NCBI RefSeq assembly: GCF_902726645.1 | Contig: NZ_CACVAO010000001.1 | Span: 3,544,636-3,608,635, forward strand | Direction of reading: 5' to 3' | DNA from: Halobacillus ihumii | GTDB taxonomy: Bacteria > Bacillota > Bacilli > Bacillales > Halobacillaceae | Length of the DNA: 64,000 bases | In this document: piece after piece, positions 1 to 9,310 of the stretch | How positions within the stretch are numbered: the stretch's first letter is position 1 | Layout of the letters: each line of letters opens with the position of its first letter | The notes under the pieces: generated by a model | Seen by the model: only the letters and a program-made list of their open reading frames with translations | Databases searched by the model: none | What the model was told of the DNA's origin: nothing | Translations under genes and position numbers: made by a program

Positions 1-525
1 CAAGTTGTTGAATACCCGCTACTTGAAGTAACGATTCGTCCTAAGGGCGGAGGGTCAGAAGATCGTTATCTGGCACTCAATGAGTGTGCCATTAAGACAT
101 CAGAAGGCTCTGTGGTATTTGATATCGAAATCAAAGGAGATCACTTTGAAACCTTTCGCGGGGATGGCCTTTGTATTTCTACCCCTTCAGGAAGTACTGC
201 GTATAATAAGGCCCTGGGCGGAGCGATCCTTCATCCTTCCCTTGAAGCGATTCAAATTGCCGAGATGGCGTCTATCAATAACCGTGTCTTCCGGACGATC
301 GGTTCGCCTCTTATCTTACCCGGTCATCACACATGCCTTCTGAAGCCGCTGAATGAGCGCAGCTTTTTATTTACGATTGACCATATTACGAGAACATATA
401 AAGACGTAAAATCGATTCAATGTCGTGTTGCGAAAGAGCGAGTGCGATTCGCCCGTTTCCGTCCATTCCCGTTTTGGAAAAGGGTTCATGATTCCTTTGT
501 CGCAGATGATTATACACCTGAATGA
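1..525 (+). CDS. nadK: NAD kinase, C-terminal part (5' end outside window)
   Basis: The reading frame is open from base 1, so the start lies upstream of the window. NAD kinase phosphorylates NAD to NADP with ATP in the cytosol. The visible part carries the family signatures NECAIKT and [26 protein letters not shown] residues (the glycine-rich GDG and the STPSGSTAY substrate loop), followed by the C-terminal beta-sandwich. It matches the B. subtilis NadF (YjbN) position, directly upstream of a yjbO-type pseudouridine synthase. The stop codon overlaps the next start (ATGA), which implies one transcript and translational coupling. Confidence 0.95.
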   Translation, partial: QVVEYPLLEVTIRPKGGGSEDRYLALNECAIKTSEGSVVFDIEIKGDHFETFRGDGLCISTPSGSTAYNKALGGAILHPSLEAIQIAEMASINNRVFRTIGSPLILPGHHTCLLKPLNERSFLFTIDHITRTYKDVKSIQCRVAKERVRFARFRPFPFWKRVHDSFVADDYTPE

Positions 526-1400
526 GTTATCAGAAGGAGTGGACCATTGATCAAGTTTCGGCAGGGAAAACCATTCAGAGTTTTCTAAGAGGGGAAGCGC
601 TTTTTTCCAGACAACTGCTCAAAAACGTTAAGACTGGAGGCACAGTGTTAGTGAACAACACTGGTGTTCCTATTTCAACTACGTTATCGGCCGCTGACCG
701 ATTAACGGTCTTATTTCCTGCAGAAGTGCGTTCAAAGGTGTTAATTCCGGAGCCCGTCCCGCTTCAGATTGTGTATGAGGACGAAGATGTTCTCGTACTT
801 AATAAGCCAGCTGGAATGGCGGTGTCGCCTACAGCTGATCACCGTTCTGGAACGCTTGCGAATGGAATCGTATATGATTATGATCAGAAGGGCTATGACT
901 ATACAGTCCATATTGTCACGAGACTGGACCGAGATACATCTGGCCTGCTTCTTGTTGCCAAACAGCAGTACAGCCATGGGAAACTTTCTGCAGCTGGAGA
1001 GATCAAAAGGAATTATACAGCGCTGGTACAAGGCAGCCTCTCCCCTTCATCAGGTATGATTACGGCCCCGATCGGAAGAAAAGCCGGGTCGATTATGGAG
1101 AGGGAGATAACGCCAAATGGAAAGAAAGCTGTCACGGAGTATGAGGTGACAGAAGTGTTACCAACTGCTAGCTTAGTTCATATTCGATTACATACAGGGC
1201 GTACCCATCAAATTAGAGTTCATATGAGCTACCTGGGCCATCCGCTGGTCGGGGATACGTTATATGGGGCATCGGGCTCGAATATAGCCAAAGGACATGC
1301 GTTACATTGTCATCGCTTAGCGTTTAACCATCCTTCTACTGGAGAACAAATTAGTTTTAAGTCTGCACCGCCTCAAGTATGGTTGGATCCGGAAAAATAG
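522..1400 (+). CDS. yjbO: RluA/RluD-family RNA pseudouridine synthase (YjbO type)
   Basis: A 292-residue pseudouridine synthase that would isomerise uridine in rRNA or tRNA. An S4-like RNA-binding segment occupies about residues 8-65, and the catalytic domain follows with the RLDRDTSG motif, whose Asp136 is the expected catalytic residue, and RTHQIRVHM near residue 225. The ATG overlaps the nadK stop codon, so the two genes are coupled as in B. subtilis nadF-yjbO. The exact RNA target cannot be read from the sequence; the length and motif favour the RluA/C/D group rather than RsuA. Confidence 0.93.
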   Translation: MSYQKEWTIDQVSAGKTIQSFLRGEALFSRQLLKNVKTGGTVLVNNTGVPISTTLSAADRLTVLFPAEVRSKVLIPEPVPLQIVYEDEDVLVLNKPAGMAVSPTADHRSGTLANGIVYDYDQKGYDYTVHIVTRLDRDTSGLLLVAKQQYSHGKLSAAGEIKRNYTALVQGSLSPSSGMITAPIGRKAGSIMEREITPNGKKAVTEYEVTEVLPTASLVHIRLHTGRTHQIRVHMSYLGHPLVGDTLYGASGSNIAKGHALHCHRLAFNHPSTGEQISFKSAPPQVWLDPEK

Positions 1401-1421
1401 GGGGGGCAAGCAGGATGGATA

Positions 1422-1538
1422 GGGCATTACGCTTGTGCGTTTAGTTGTTATTAATTAGAGCTAGGGGAGTATCTTTTTGAGATAGGTCACTATCTTTTTG
1501 AGACAGGGCGTTATCGTACCATGCCAGGTCACTATAAG
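1422..1538 (+). repeat. 21-base-period intergenic array, copy A
   Basis: Degenerate units of 21 bases, each with a GTTAT-like start and a TTTTTGAGACAGG-like middle, follow the yjbO stop. The stretch aligns along its length with the arrays at 8409-8530 (same strand) and 32258-32385 (opposite strand): all share GTGCGTT-AGT-GTTAT, then TATCTTTTTGAGA-AGGTC and GACAGG-CGTTATCG in the same order. No credible gene lies in it. Function is unknown. Confidence 0.75.
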
Positions 1539-1553
1539 GTACTCATGTTAAAT

Positions 1554-1598
1554 AGAAGGAGCGGCTCGCAGATGATGCAGCCGCTCCTTCTTGCTTTT
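1554..1598. terminator. Terminator between yjbO and prpE
   Basis: A perfect 13-base stem AGAAGGAGCGGCT/AGCCGCTCCTTCT (1554-1566 with 1579-1591) is followed by a T-rich run on the plus strand. It separates the convergent yjbO and prpE genes and may serve both. Confidence 0.85.
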
Positions 1599-1614
1599 TC
1601 ATTATCCTCAGCTC

Positions 1615-2355
1615 TTACGCATGATAATTGAACTTTTCCTCGACAAATGGCATAGAGGAAGGGACGCTTACGATCTCTTCCTCCGGGAGACGGAAAGCCG
1701 TAAGCTGATTGCCGAATACACAGCCTGTATCAATATTGACGGTGCGATTAACGAAACGTGGTTCATACACGGGAGTGTGTCCGTACACAATCCATGTATC
1801 GGCTTTATAAGTTTGTGCCCAGTCTCTACGCTCAGGGCGTCCGTCTGGAAGCTTCTCCCCTGTGATATCTCCATACAGTACAAATGTCCTGATCCGCTTG
1901 TTTTCCTTACCAATATCCTCAGCACGAATGCCAGCATGAGCCACCACCGCCCTGACTTCGGGGAGCTGTAAATAAAGCGGGGAGGTCTCAACTAACTCCA
2001 TAAACATCTGTTTCACTTCTTGCTGTTCTGATCCAGAAAGATTGCGATATTCCGCCGCTGTCGTTTCGAGTCCGTGTTTCTCTTGAACAGGATTTCCTAG
2101 AAAAAAGCGGTATAACTTGTTGCAATGATTGCCAGGTACATAGTGAGCTATCTGCTGTTCTATCACTAACTGGTAGACAAACCGAATGGTTTCAATGGAA
2201 CGGGGGCCACGGTCGGTAATATCGCCTACAAAGACAGGCACTCGCTCTTCTGGATGAATAGGGAGGCCGTCCTCCCATCGATATCCGAGTTGATTAAATA
2301 AGTCAATAAGTTCATCGAGACAGCCATGCACATCTCCGATAACATCAAATTGCAT
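1615..2355 (-). CDS. prpE: Bis(5'-nucleosyl)-tetraphosphatase PrpE (PPP-family phosphatase)
   Basis: A 246-residue metallophosphatase that hydrolyses dinucleoside tetraphosphates (Ap4A type) and can act as a protein phosphatase in its family. The calcineurin-like metal-binding motifs are visible: GDVHG at the N terminus, [15 protein letters not shown] and later VVAHAGI and YGHTPV. An upstream ATG at 2472 would add 39 residues without similarity; the start at 2355 has AAGGAGGG at the right distance and starts the family sequence [11 protein letters not shown]. In B. subtilis prpE follows yjbO on the same strand; here it is inverted and sits after rodA. Confidence 0.93.
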   Translation of the reverse strand: MQFDVIGDVHGCLDELIDLFNQLGYRWEDGLPIHPEERVPVFVGDITDRGPRSIETIRFVYQLVIEQQIAHYVPGNHCNKLYRFFLGNPVQEKHGLETTAAEYRNLSGSEQQEVKQMFMELVETSPLYLQLPEVRAVVAHAGIRAEDIGKENKRIRTFVLYGDITGEKLPDGRPERRDWAQTYKADTWIVYGHTPVYEPRFVNRTVNIDTGCVFGNQLTAFRLPEEEIVSVPSSMPFVEEKFNYHA

Positions 2356-2390
2356 AATAACCCTCCTTATCCGGAAAATACCGTACGAAA

Positions 2391-2430
2391 GCAAAAAAAG
2401 GTGGATTATTAGAGCTTTCCACCTTTTTGC
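2391..2430 (-). terminator. Terminator of the rodA-type gene
   Basis: Stem AAAAAGGTGGA/TCCACCTTTTT (2395-2405 with 2418-2428), T-run on the minus strand. It lies between the rodA-type gene and prpE, so prpE probably has its own promoter or depends on read-through. Confidence 0.75.
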
Positions 2431-2434
2431 ATTT

Positions 2435-3607
2435 CTATTCAAACATATATGTTCTCGTCCGTGATTTAACATTTAAGACAATGCCAATGGCGAGCAAATA
2501 AGCGAGTGTAGAACTTCCCCCATAGCTTAAGAAAGGCAGGGGCAGTCCTGTGATCGGCAGCAGTTGCAGAGACATGCCGATATTTTGGAAAACTTGAAAC
2601 GTGATCATGCCTACGATGCCGACAATGATATAACTGCCGAAGGAATCATTACTTTCCAGGGCAATCTGAATCATCCGATAGAGCAGTAAAAAGAATAAGG
2701 TTAGCACTAAACTTGCTCCGATAAATCCGAACTGTTCTGCGACGGCTGTGAAAATCATATCTGTATGACGTTCGGGAACGGAAACTTGGAAGTTACCGAT
2801 CCCTTTTCCAGTCAGCTGCCCGGATCCGATTGCAGTGATCGATTTAATGAGCTGCAGCCCGTAACCTTGCGCGTATTGCTCTGGTTGAAGCCATCCGTAA
2901 AACCTTGAATCGACGTGAGCAAAAATAGATTCCTCTAAATAGTCGGTTACGGCTGTAAATCTTAAGAAAAACATTAAGACGGTTACTCCAATGACTAATA
3001 AAACCGAAGCAAGTATGGAAATAAGAATTTTCCATTGAATCCCTGAGACTAGAATTAGGAAACTGGCAATGGCCACAAGAACGAGAAAGGAGCCAAGGTC
3101 TGGCTGAACAGCGATTAATCCCATTGGTGGAAGAGAAAGACCGACCAATTTACCTAGCAGTAAAAAATCAGATTTAACGGTTTTCGTGCGATGTTTCTCA
3201 TGGTGTCTGACAATCACATGCGCTAGCGTGATAACTAGGAAGACCTTGACAAATTCAGCCGGCTGCAGGGTTATCCCTCCAGGAAGACTGAACCAGCTTG
3301 TCGCACCTCCTGAAGTAACGATAATTTGTGGCGGGAAATTAAAAAAGAGCAATAAGAGCATAAATACACCAAATCCGTATAAAAACCATACAAGATGGTG
3401 AAGCCGGTCATAGTCCATAATCATGACAATGGCAGCTCCAATGCCGCCTAAAATGTACCAAACGATTTGTTTTAAGTATGAGCCCTGGTCCGCTGGAGAT
3501 AAGAGCGGGTCGAGTGTGTATAAAGTAAAACAGCTTACGATTCCTAATGCGACTACTACGAAGATGATCGTATAGTCTATTGGTGATGTTTGTTGAGTTT
3601 CATTCAT
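2435..3607 (-). CDS. rodA: FtsW/RodA/SpoVE-family peptidoglycan polymerase, RodA-like
   Basis: A 390-residue polytopic membrane protein with about ten hydrophobic segments. SEDS-family proteins polymerise lipid II into glycan strands together with a class B penicillin-binding protein. Family features seen are [22 protein letters not shown] in the middle, and [17 protein letters not shown] near the C terminus. The short N terminus and GITLQPAEF context fit RodA (cell elongation) better than FtsW, but SpoVE-like use cannot be excluded. The ATG at 3607 is preceded by AAAGGGA. It is transcribed away from mgtE. Confidence 0.88.
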   Translation of the reverse strand: MNETQQTSPIDYTIIFVVVALGIVSCFTLYTLDPLLSPADQGSYLKQIVWYILGGIGAAIVMIMDYDRLHHLVWFLYGFGVFMLLLLFFNFPPQIIVTSGGATSWFSLPGGITLQPAEFVKVFLVITLAHVIVRHHEKHRTKTVKSDFLLLGKLVGLSLPPMGLIAVQPDLGSFLVLVAIASFLILVSGIQWKILISILASVLLVIGVTVLMFFLRFTAVTDYLEESIFAHVDSRFYGWLQPEQYAQGYGLQLIKSITAIGSGQLTGKGIGNFQVSVPERHTDMIFTAVAEQFGFIGASLVLTLFFLLLYRMIQIALESNDSFGSYIIVGIVGMITFQVFQNIGMSLQLLPITGLPLPFLSYGGSSTLAYLLAIGIVLNVKSRTRTYMFE

Positions 3608-3722
3608 CTTTGTTCCCTTTCTCTAAACATTCTCTAAAACAACGTGTATCATTGTAAGTGTACAACATTCGCAGACTTTTTTTAAGTAAGGTTTTTCATT
3701 TTGAAAAAAGTAACGACATTTA

Positions 3723-3754
3723 TTGACAAAAGTATGGCGTGCTATTAGTATAAT
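3723..3754 (+). promoter_or_regulatory. Probable sigma-A promoter of mgtE
   Basis: TTGACA at 3723-3728. A TAGTAT hexamer starts 17 bases later (3746) and a TATAAT overlaps it (3749-3754, spacing 20). The leader to the mgtE ATG is only about 30 bases, too short for the Mg-sensing M-box leader that precedes mgtE in B. subtilis. Confidence 0.55.
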
Positions 3755-3787
3755 AAAAGTTTATAAGAACGAAGGGGAGGGAGACGT

Positions 3788-5152
3788 ATGGAACATTTAG
3801 ATGATCAAGAGCGCCGCGATGTTTGGAAAACGATTCAAGATGCTTTGTTAAACGATCAAATTGACCAATTCAGGGCAGAATTTCTTGAACTTCATCCATA
3901 TGATCAGGCGAAAATTTTTGAAGAGGTAGCGGACGATGTTCGGCTGCAAATCTATACGTATTTATCCCCTGAAGAAGTTGCAGATGTGATGGAACATATT
4001 GATTATGATGAAATTGAGCCGTTTTTCGCTGAAATGGATCCAAGATTTGCGGCACAGGTTTTTGCTGAGATGTCTACCGATGATGCGGTTGATATATTAA
4101 ATGAGCTTGATAAAAATAAAGTTGCCAGTTTTTTAACGATTATGGATGATGAAGCAGCCGATGAAATTAAAGATTTGCTTCATTATGAGGAGAAAACGGC
4201 CGGTTCGATTATGACGACTGAATTTGTAGTTGTCAAAGCAGGCATGACGATCCGTGAAGCCATGCTGCATTTAAGAAAAGAAGCCCCTGATGCTGAAACC
4301 ATTTACTATACGTATGTCATTGATGAAGACAAGCGGCTTGTTGGGGTAATTTCGCTTCGTGATTTGATTATCTCTGAAGAGGATTGGTTTATTTCTGATG
4401 TGATGAGTGAACGTGTTGTGTCAGTGCCTGTCGGGGAAGATCAGGAGGAAATTGCCCGGATGGTGCGCGACTATGACTTCTTAGCCTTACCGGTTATTGA
4501 TTTTCAAGAGCATTTATTAGGGATTATTACCGTTGATGATATTATGGATGTTATGGAAGAAGAAGCTAGTGAAGACTATTCAAAGCTTGCTGGGATATCC
4601 GATGTGGACAGCCCGGATGAAAATGCGTTTGCTTCTGCGAAAAAACGACTGCCGTGGCTCGTCATTTTGCTGTTTCTCGGAAGTTTAACAGCCAGCTTGA
4701 TCGGACGGTTTGAGGATACGTTGGATAAAGTGGCGATATTAGCTATTTTTATTCCGTTAATTGCCGGCATGGCTGGGAATACAGGTACACAAGCGCTGGC
4801 TGTGGCTGTTCGCGGGCTTGCTACTGGCGAAATTGATAAGCAAGGCAAGTTTAAAATGATTATACGTGAAGCGGGAACTGGACTGATCACAGGAGTGAGC
4901 TGTGGTGTGATTATTACGCTTGTCGTTTATTTATGGCAGCACAATTTCTACTTAGGATTGTTAGTGGGGTTATCCATCATGTCAACATTGATCGTAGCGA
5001 CGCTGGCAGGTTCTCTTGTCCCACTGGTCATGCATCGCTTTAACATTGACCCAGCGGTAGCCTCCGGACCCTTTATTACGACGATCAACGATATCATTTC
5101 GATTTTAATCTACTTTGGAATGGCTACTGCATTTATGAACTTGCTAATATGA
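3788..5152 (+). CDS. mgtE: Magnesium transporter MgtE
   Basis: A 454-residue Mg2+ channel. Order of domains: N-terminal superhelical MgtE_N (about 20-125, repeated F-x-E-M-x-P type helices), paired CBS domains (about 135-255), a plug helix, and five membrane segments from about residue 290. The pore signature AGMAGNTGTQ and the VRGLATGE stretch are present. The ATG follows GGGGAGGG at good spacing. Nothing is missing compared with the 450-residue family norm. The gene is monocistronic, closed by a strong hairpin. Confidence 0.95.
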   Translation: MEHLDDQERRDVWKTIQDALLNDQIDQFRAEFLELHPYDQAKIFEEVADDVRLQIYTYLSPEEVADVMEHIDYDEIEPFFAEMDPRFAAQVFAEMSTDDAVDILNELDKNKVASFLTIMDDEAADEIKDLLHYEEKTAGSIMTTEFVVVKAGMTIREAMLHLRKEAPDAETIYYTYVIDEDKRLVGVISLRDLIISEEDWFISDVMSERVVSVPVGEDQEEIARMVRDYDFLALPVIDFQEHLLGIITVDDIMDVMEEEASEDYSKLAGISDVDSPDENAFASAKKRLPWLVILLFLGSLTASLIGRFEDTLDKVAILAIFIPLIAGMAGNTGTQALAVAVRGLATGEIDKQGKFKMIIREAGTGLITGVSCGVIITLVVYLWQHNFYLGLLVGLSIMSTLIVATLAGSLVPLVMHRFNIDPAVASGPFITTINDIISILIYFGMATAFMNLLI

Positions 5153-5159
5153 TACAAAA

Positions 5160-5210
5160 AATCCCGGGTTTCCTTTGATAGGAAAGGCCGGGATTCGTTT
5201 TATTATTTTT
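5160..5210. terminator. Bidirectional terminator between mgtE and the DUF3231 pair
   Basis: Stem AATCCCGG/CCGGGATT (5160-5167 with 5188-5195) with inner TTTCCT/AGGAAA pairing. T-runs flank both sides, so it can end mgtE on the plus strand and the DUF3231 pair on the minus strand. Confidence 0.85.
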
Positions 5211-6207
5211 TAGCTAATTCATCACGGTCTGGACTTAGCGGAGGCTGCTCCATCCAGTTGTTTTCAATCATCAGATTTGCCCCATCTTCGGCATACTTCC
5301 CAATTTCCGCGGTCAGGCGTGAGTATTTTAAATGAATGTCACGTCTCATGGTCGTGGCTATACTCGTCCCGTAATACCCAATGCCTATCGCAATTAACGC
5401 CGTAATGTGAAACATCATCAGTTTATCGGAAAACGGCGGTGTCGTCGAGGCAGTGACTTCCGAATCCCATGTCACTGCGGCCGGGATATCATCTTTGCTC
5501 AGGATACTGCCAAATACTTCGACGTGTTTGGCAGCAATCTTTTTGCCTCTCATCATGTATTGGGTCACTTTTTTGGATTTGGCTGCTTGACTGAAACCAA
5601 TTAACACAGCCCTCCCTAAACTGTTTCGTTGTATGTTGTCGTAAAGATTCGTGACTTCTAATGAGGTTAACGGTCGTTTCTCCCCAAACCAGCCAGCAAG
5701 AAAATGTTTATTAGATACAAATTCAACTTGTTTAGGATAAGGGATATAAGGGGGACGAATATAAAGCCCTTTTGACAACAAGATCTGATTGGCTTTTTTA
5801 TGAACGTCACCATACTCCTGTAAGCATTCGAGAAAAAAGGCATGGAGATCAGGTCGTCCTGCCAGAGCTGTTGAAACACTATGTGCATTCAAACCTAACT
5901 TCCCAAGCTGCTGAACATAAGCCAACATGAATGAATCAGAAAAAAGTCTCGGGGCGTTGATATTGACATCGTCTTCCGTAAAGCCTGCTGGGACTGCGAA
6001 GTTTTCCTTGCGCATTAGCTTCGTTAATTTTCGAATATGGGAGTTTGAGATCTCCAAGGTGTATTGCAGAAGACGGCGAATCTCATCATCTTCCACATGG
6101 TTCAAAAAATAACGAAGCATGCAAACGGTTAGCGTATCGTTTTGGTAGGACCCCCAAATTTGGGATATCTCAGCTGATGTCATCTGAGTGTTGTGCTCTG
6201 CTTCCAT
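5203..6207 (-). CDS. DUF3231 family protein (second gene of tandem pair)
   Basis: A 334-residue soluble, mostly helical protein of the DUF3231 family common in Bacillaceae; function unknown. It contains two similar halves: each has a helix pair, then an E/D-N-x-x-x-P segment followed by LFSDSFML (first half) or PFSDKLMM (second half). The start chosen is the ATG at 6207, with GGGAGGT seven bases upstream, rather than the ATG five codons earlier. It lies 27 bases after the first DUF3231 gene, so the two are one operon. The halves look like a duplicated four-helix, ferritin-like unit; that is an impression from the pattern only. Confidence 0.85.
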   Translation of the reverse strand: MEAEHNTQMTSAEISQIWGSYQNDTLTVCMLRYFLNHVEDDEIRRLLQYTLEISNSHIRKLTKLMRKENFAVPAGFTEDDVNINAPRLFSDSFMLAYVQQLGKLGLNAHSVSTALAGRPDLHAFFLECLQEYGDVHKKANQILLSKGLYIRPPYIPYPKQVEFVSNKHFLAGWFGEKRPLTSLEVTNLYDNIQRNSLGRAVLIGFSQAAKSKKVTQYMMRGKKIAAKHVEVFGSILSKDDIPAAVTWDSEVTASTTPPFSDKLMMFHITALIAIGIGYYGTSIATTMRRDIHLKYSRLTAEIGKYAEDGANLMIENNWMEQPPLSPDRDELAKK

Positions 6208-6234
6208 TATATAACCTCCCATCGAAAAATCATT

Positions 6235-7302
6235 TTATTTGAGTGGATTGTTTACCAGTTTATTTCTGTCAGTAGCTAACGGGGGTTGCTCAAACCAGCC
6301 GCGATCAATCATCATTTGTTGGCCATGATTCGAGTAAACACCGATTTCCGCGATAAATTTAGCGTACTTGATATGAATGTCATGTCGTAAGGTTCTGGAC
6401 ATGGAAATTCCAATATTCTCAAGACCAAGCTGGTTCGCCAAACCACCTAGATATAACATTAATTTATCGCTAAACGGCGGGATCTTGGAATCCGAAACGT
6501 GCGGATCCATCGTCATCGGGGAGGGGATGTTATCGTTGGCTAGAAGGTTGCTTAGCTGGTTTATCATCTTATCCGATAAATCTCTGCCATTCTGGAAATA
6601 CTTCCTCAACTTTTTAGAGGAAGCCACCTGGCTGAACCCCATCATTAATGATTTGCCTAATATATTCGTAGTAAGGTTTAAGTTCGCGTATTTAATTTCA
6701 ATCGAAGCCAGGGGTCTGTTTTTACTTGAGAAGTAGGATGTAAAAGAATTGTTCTCTACAAACTCGACTTGTTTAGGATAAGGGATTTTAGGCGGTTTGA
6801 TAATGGTTCCTTTTTCGGACAAAAGGTGTGTACTTCTTTCGTAAAGCTCATTTAATTCTTCAATTCCCTGACGATAAAAATTGATGATATCCTGCCGGTT
6901 GGAACCCGTAAGCGCACGAGCGTATTGGCCGTAGCCGCCGACTGCCATTTGCTGTAAAAAGAAAAGCATGAAGGTGTCGTCGAACAGTTGCGGGGCGCCT
7001 TTATGAAGGTCAGATGATCCAAATCCGGCTGGGACGGGAATCTCTTCCTTTACGAAAAGCTCTGCGATCGTTGTGATGTGCCGTTTGGACAGACCTTGAC
7101 TAAAAAGAAGAAGTTCTTTGACTTCCTCGTCCTCTACGACTTCTATGAAATGTTCAAATATTACAGCATACATGGAATCCCCCATATAATTACTCCATAA
7201 GTCTCCCAGCTCCGAGGAAGTAAGCTCGGCATGCTGCTGATGTTCTAAAACCTGAGATTCCAACTGCTTATCTTTGTTTGTATGATGGTCTGCAGCACTC
7301 AC
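6235..7302 (-). CDS. DUF3231 family protein (first gene of tandem pair)
   Basis: A 355-residue paralogue of the protein encoded at 5203-6207. Shared landmarks in both are TSSELGDLW/TSAEISQIW at the N terminus, VPAGF, the LFxDxFML segment, PPKIPYPKQVEFV in the linker, NRPLASIE/KRPLTSLE, and PPFSDKLM in the second half. The start is a GTG at 7302 with AAAGGGGG upstream; no ATG is better placed. It is the promoter-proximal gene of the pair. Members of this family often occur as multiple copies in halotolerant spore formers, but no activity is assigned. Confidence 0.85.
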   Translation of the reverse strand: MSAADHHTNKDKQLESQVLEHQQHAELTSSELGDLWSNYMGDSMYAVIFEHFIEVVEDEEVKELLLFSQGLSKRHITTIAELFVKEEIPVPAGFGSSDLHKGAPQLFDDTFMLFFLQQMAVGGYGQYARALTGSNRQDIINFYRQGIEELNELYERSTHLLSEKGTIIKPPKIPYPKQVEFVENNSFTSYFSSKNRPLASIEIKYANLNLTTNILGKSLMMGFSQVASSKKLRKYFQNGRDLSDKMINQLSNLLANDNIPSPMTMDPHVSDSKIPPFSDKLMLYLGGLANQLGLENIGISMSRTLRHDIHIKYAKFIAEIGVYSNHGQQMMIDRGWFEQPPLATDRNKLVNNPLK

Positions 7303-7466
7303 GATTCGTCCCCCTTTCTATTGATGATGTTTTGTGAAACCTTGTACGACATAACATGATCGATTTATAGTGTGTGTTTATGTGGGAAACATTATTCCTG
7401 ATGCACCAATTACAACCAGGGATAAAGTCTCTCCTAACTGCTCAGGAAATTGAACACGAGGTGTAA

Positions 7467-7510
7467 TTGTAATTTGTATGAAGATATTATAAAATAGGAT
7501 CAGGTACTAA
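7467..7510 (+). promoter_or_regulatory. fabI promoter with FapR operator
   Basis: TTGTAA (7467-7472) and TAAAAT (7490-7495) are 17 bases apart. The 17 bases at 7494-7510 match the reverse complement of the B. subtilis FapR operator (TTAGTACCTGATACTAA) at 15 positions. The operator overlaps the -10 region and start site, the normal arrangement for repression of fatty acid synthesis genes, relieved by malonyl-CoA. Confidence 0.8.
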
Positions 7511-7555
7511 TAACAAATCATAATACTTAGTAAGACCCCAAGGAGGACTTGTTTT

Positions 7556-8332
7556 ATGAATGGATCTTTAGAAGGCCGCACTTATGTTGTCATGGGTGTT
7601 GCGAATAAGCGCAGTATTGCGTGGGGAATTGCACAATCATTAAATAAAGCAGGAGCGCGATTGATCTTCACCTATGCTTCAGAACGATTTGAGAAGCCAG
7701 TCCGCGACTTAGCTAACACACTCGAAGGACCGGAATCCCTATTTTACGAATGTGATGTAACGGATGATGAGGCGATCAACCAAACGTTTGCAGCGATTCA
7801 ACAGGATGTCGGCGTCATTCATGGCCTGGCGCACTGTATCGCCTTTGCCAACCGTGAAGAGCTGAAAGGGGAGTATGTCGACACAAGCCGGGATGGTTTC
7901 TTGACCGCTCATAACATTAGCTCCTATTCCTTAACAGCTGTTGCCCGAGCCGCTAAGCCAGTCATGTCTGACGGTGGCGGGATCGTCACTCTTACGTACC
8001 TTGGCGGGGAAAAAGTAGTGGAGAACTACAACGTCATGGGAATTGCGAAGGCAAGCCTTGATGCCAGCGTCAAATACTTAGCGAATGACCTCGGTAAACA
8101 CCAGATCCGAGTTAATGCGATTTCAGCAGGTCCGATTCGTACACTGTCAGCCAAGGGCATTGGCGACTTTAACAAAATTTTAACAGAAATCGAAGAGCGT
8201 GCTCCGCTTCGTCGTGCTGTAACTCAGGAGGAAGTAGGCGACACAGCGTTCTTCTTGATGAGTGATCTTTCAAGAGGAATTACCGGTGAAATCATTCACT
8301 GTGATTCTGGTTATAATATTGTAGGGTATTAA
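7556..8332 (+). CDS. fabI: Enoyl-[acyl-carrier-protein] reductase FabI
   Basis: A 258-residue NADH- or NADPH-dependent reductase catalysing the last step of each fatty acid elongation round, and the triclosan target. The nucleotide-binding loop GVANKRSIAWGIA is at residues 14-26, and the catalytic Tyr158-x6-Lys165 pair is in YNVMGIAK. The ATG follows AAGGAGG with nine bases spacing. A FapR operator covers the promoter. fabI followed by cotO is the B. subtilis order (yjbW-yjbX). Length and motifs are complete. Confidence 0.96.
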   Translation: MNGSLEGRTYVVMGVANKRSIAWGIAQSLNKAGARLIFTYASERFEKPVRDLANTLEGPESLFYECDVTDDEAINQTFAAIQQDVGVIHGLAHCIAFANREELKGEYVDTSRDGFLTAHNISSYSLTAVARAAKPVMSDGGGIVTLTYLGGEKVVENYNVMGIAKASLDASVKYLANDLGKHQIRVNAISAGPIRTLSAKGIGDFNKILTEIEERAPLRRAVTQEEVGDTAFFLMSDLSRGITGEIIHCDSGYNIVGY

Positions 8333-8342
8333 TCTATCCCTG

Positions 8343-8385
8343 CCCCTGAAGGTAATGTAGCCACATTACCTTCAGGGGCTTTTTT
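8343..8385 (+). terminator. fabI terminator
   Basis: Perfect 16-base stem CCCCTGAAGGTAATGT/ACATTACCTTCAGGGG with a four-base loop (8343-8358, 8363-8378) and a T-run. Confidence 0.95.
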
Positions 8386-8408
8386 ATGACTGAAAAGAGC
8401 TTACTCAA

Positions 8409-8530
8409 TGCGTTAGGTCGGAATGTTGCTTCGTTAAGTCGTTATCCTCTCGAGTCAAGGAGGTATATTAATGAGATAGGTCGTTATATTTTTGAGACAA
8501 GGCGTTATCGCTTTTCGTTAGGGAGCTATA
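8409..8530 (+). repeat. 21-base-period intergenic array, copy B
   Basis: Units spaced exactly 21 bases begin GTCGTTAT, GGAGGTAT, GTCGTTAT, GGCGTTAT and GGAGCTAT. The order of unit variants is the same as in copy A (1422-1538) and copy C (32258-32385), including GAGATAGGTC, TTTTTGAGACA and GGCGTTATCGC. It lies between the fabI terminator and cotO and encodes no credible protein. Confidence 0.78.
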
Positions 8531-8631
8531 GATACACTAACCAGTTGTAAGGAATGAAAATGCAGCACATGAAAAGATAGGTGGGCATATACATAGAATG
8601 ACGACCAAATGAAAAAGGGGAGATACCTTAA

Positions 8632-9165
8632 ATGGCAAGTAAAAAGAAAACGGCAAAACCTCCTGTTCTGTATATTACACAACCCAACCTCGAACCGGCT
8701 GAAATATCCATGCAAACGAGTTATCATAGCGATGTACCATCGGACCAATCACCGACCCAGCAGCCATCGTCGGACCAACCGACTTCCTCACAACAACCAC
8801 GGCGAGTGAATAATTTTCAAAATCAATTGCGGCAAAGGAGCACGTATCGTAAAAAAATAACTAGAAATCAAAAAGATGTACCTAAACAGCAAAATGCGGA
8901 GCAGGAGGATCAATCCTCTGACAATAAAGAGAATCGAACAAAATTTCGTGATATGACGATTGAGGAGAAAGTGAAGTATTTCGTTAACCTTCCTGCACAA
9001 GTTCCGAAAATGAAATGTGAGGTAGCAACGGCGGAGGAAGGCCAATTCCGCGGATTCATCGAAGGATATAATGAAGGTGTAGTTGAGATGAAAACACTTC
9101 AGAAGCCATTCGAACAGCATATAAAACTCCAAGATATTCAATCGATTCGTTTACTTGGATTCTAG
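8632..9165 (+). CDS. cotO: Spore coat protein CotO
   Basis: A 177-residue protein with a basic, low-complexity N-terminal part rich in Ser, Gln and Pro, and a conserved C-terminal segment from about residue 112 (MTIEEKVKYFVNLPAQVPKM through KLQDIQSIRLL). This C-terminal pattern and the position directly after fabI identify CotO (YjbX), a morphogenetic coat protein in B. subtilis. The ATG follows AAGGGGAG. A weak sigma-K-like match (AC at 8567, CATATACAT at 8586) lies upstream; it deviates at the last two consensus bases. Closed by a strong terminator. Confidence 0.85.
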   Translation: MASKKKTAKPPVLYITQPNLEPAEISMQTSYHSDVPSDQSPTQQPSSDQPTSSQQPRRVNNFQNQLRQRSTYRKKITRNQKDVPKQQNAEQEDQSSDNKENRTKFRDMTIEEKVKYFVNLPAQVPKMKCEVATAEEGQFRGFIEGYNEGVVEMKTLQKPFEQHIKLQDIQSIRLLGF

Positions 9166-9187
9166 GTTCGCACATGAGTACCGACGA

Positions 9188-9227
9188 GATGACCTCGGCT
9201 AGTTTAGCCCGACGTCATCTTTTTTTG
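9188..9227 (+). terminator. cotO terminator
   Basis: Stem GATGAC-CTCGGCTA / TAGCCCGA-GTCATC around a short loop, followed by seven T residues. Confidence 0.88.
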
Positions 9228-9255
9228 TTTTGGAAAATAGACCTCTACCCATAAC

Positions 9256-9283
9256 ACCCTAATGGTTTCTGAGTCATATACTA
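9256..9283 (+). promoter_or_regulatory. Sigma-K-type promoter of cotW
   Basis: AC at 9256-9257, exactly 17 bases, then CATATACTA at 9275-9283. This fits the sigma-K consensus AC-N16/17-CATANNNTA in full and lies 15-30 bases before the cotW ribosome binding site. Confidence 0.75.
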
Positions 9284-9310
9284 TACAAGAAAAAATAGGA
9301 GGTGGATGGA

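Noticed and set aside
3608..3787. Mg-sensing M-box leader before mgtE.
   Set aside because: Only about 30 bases lie between the probable promoter and the start codon, and no M-box motif is seen.
7408..7470. Inverted repeat CAATTACA/TGTAATTG upstream of fabI.
   Set aside because: Eight-base arms about 47 bases apart in AT-rich DNA; no reason to assign function beside the FapR operator.
9302..9310. GTG at 9302 as the cotW start.
   Set aside because: It lies within the AGGAGGTG ribosome binding site; TTG at 9311 has correct spacing.
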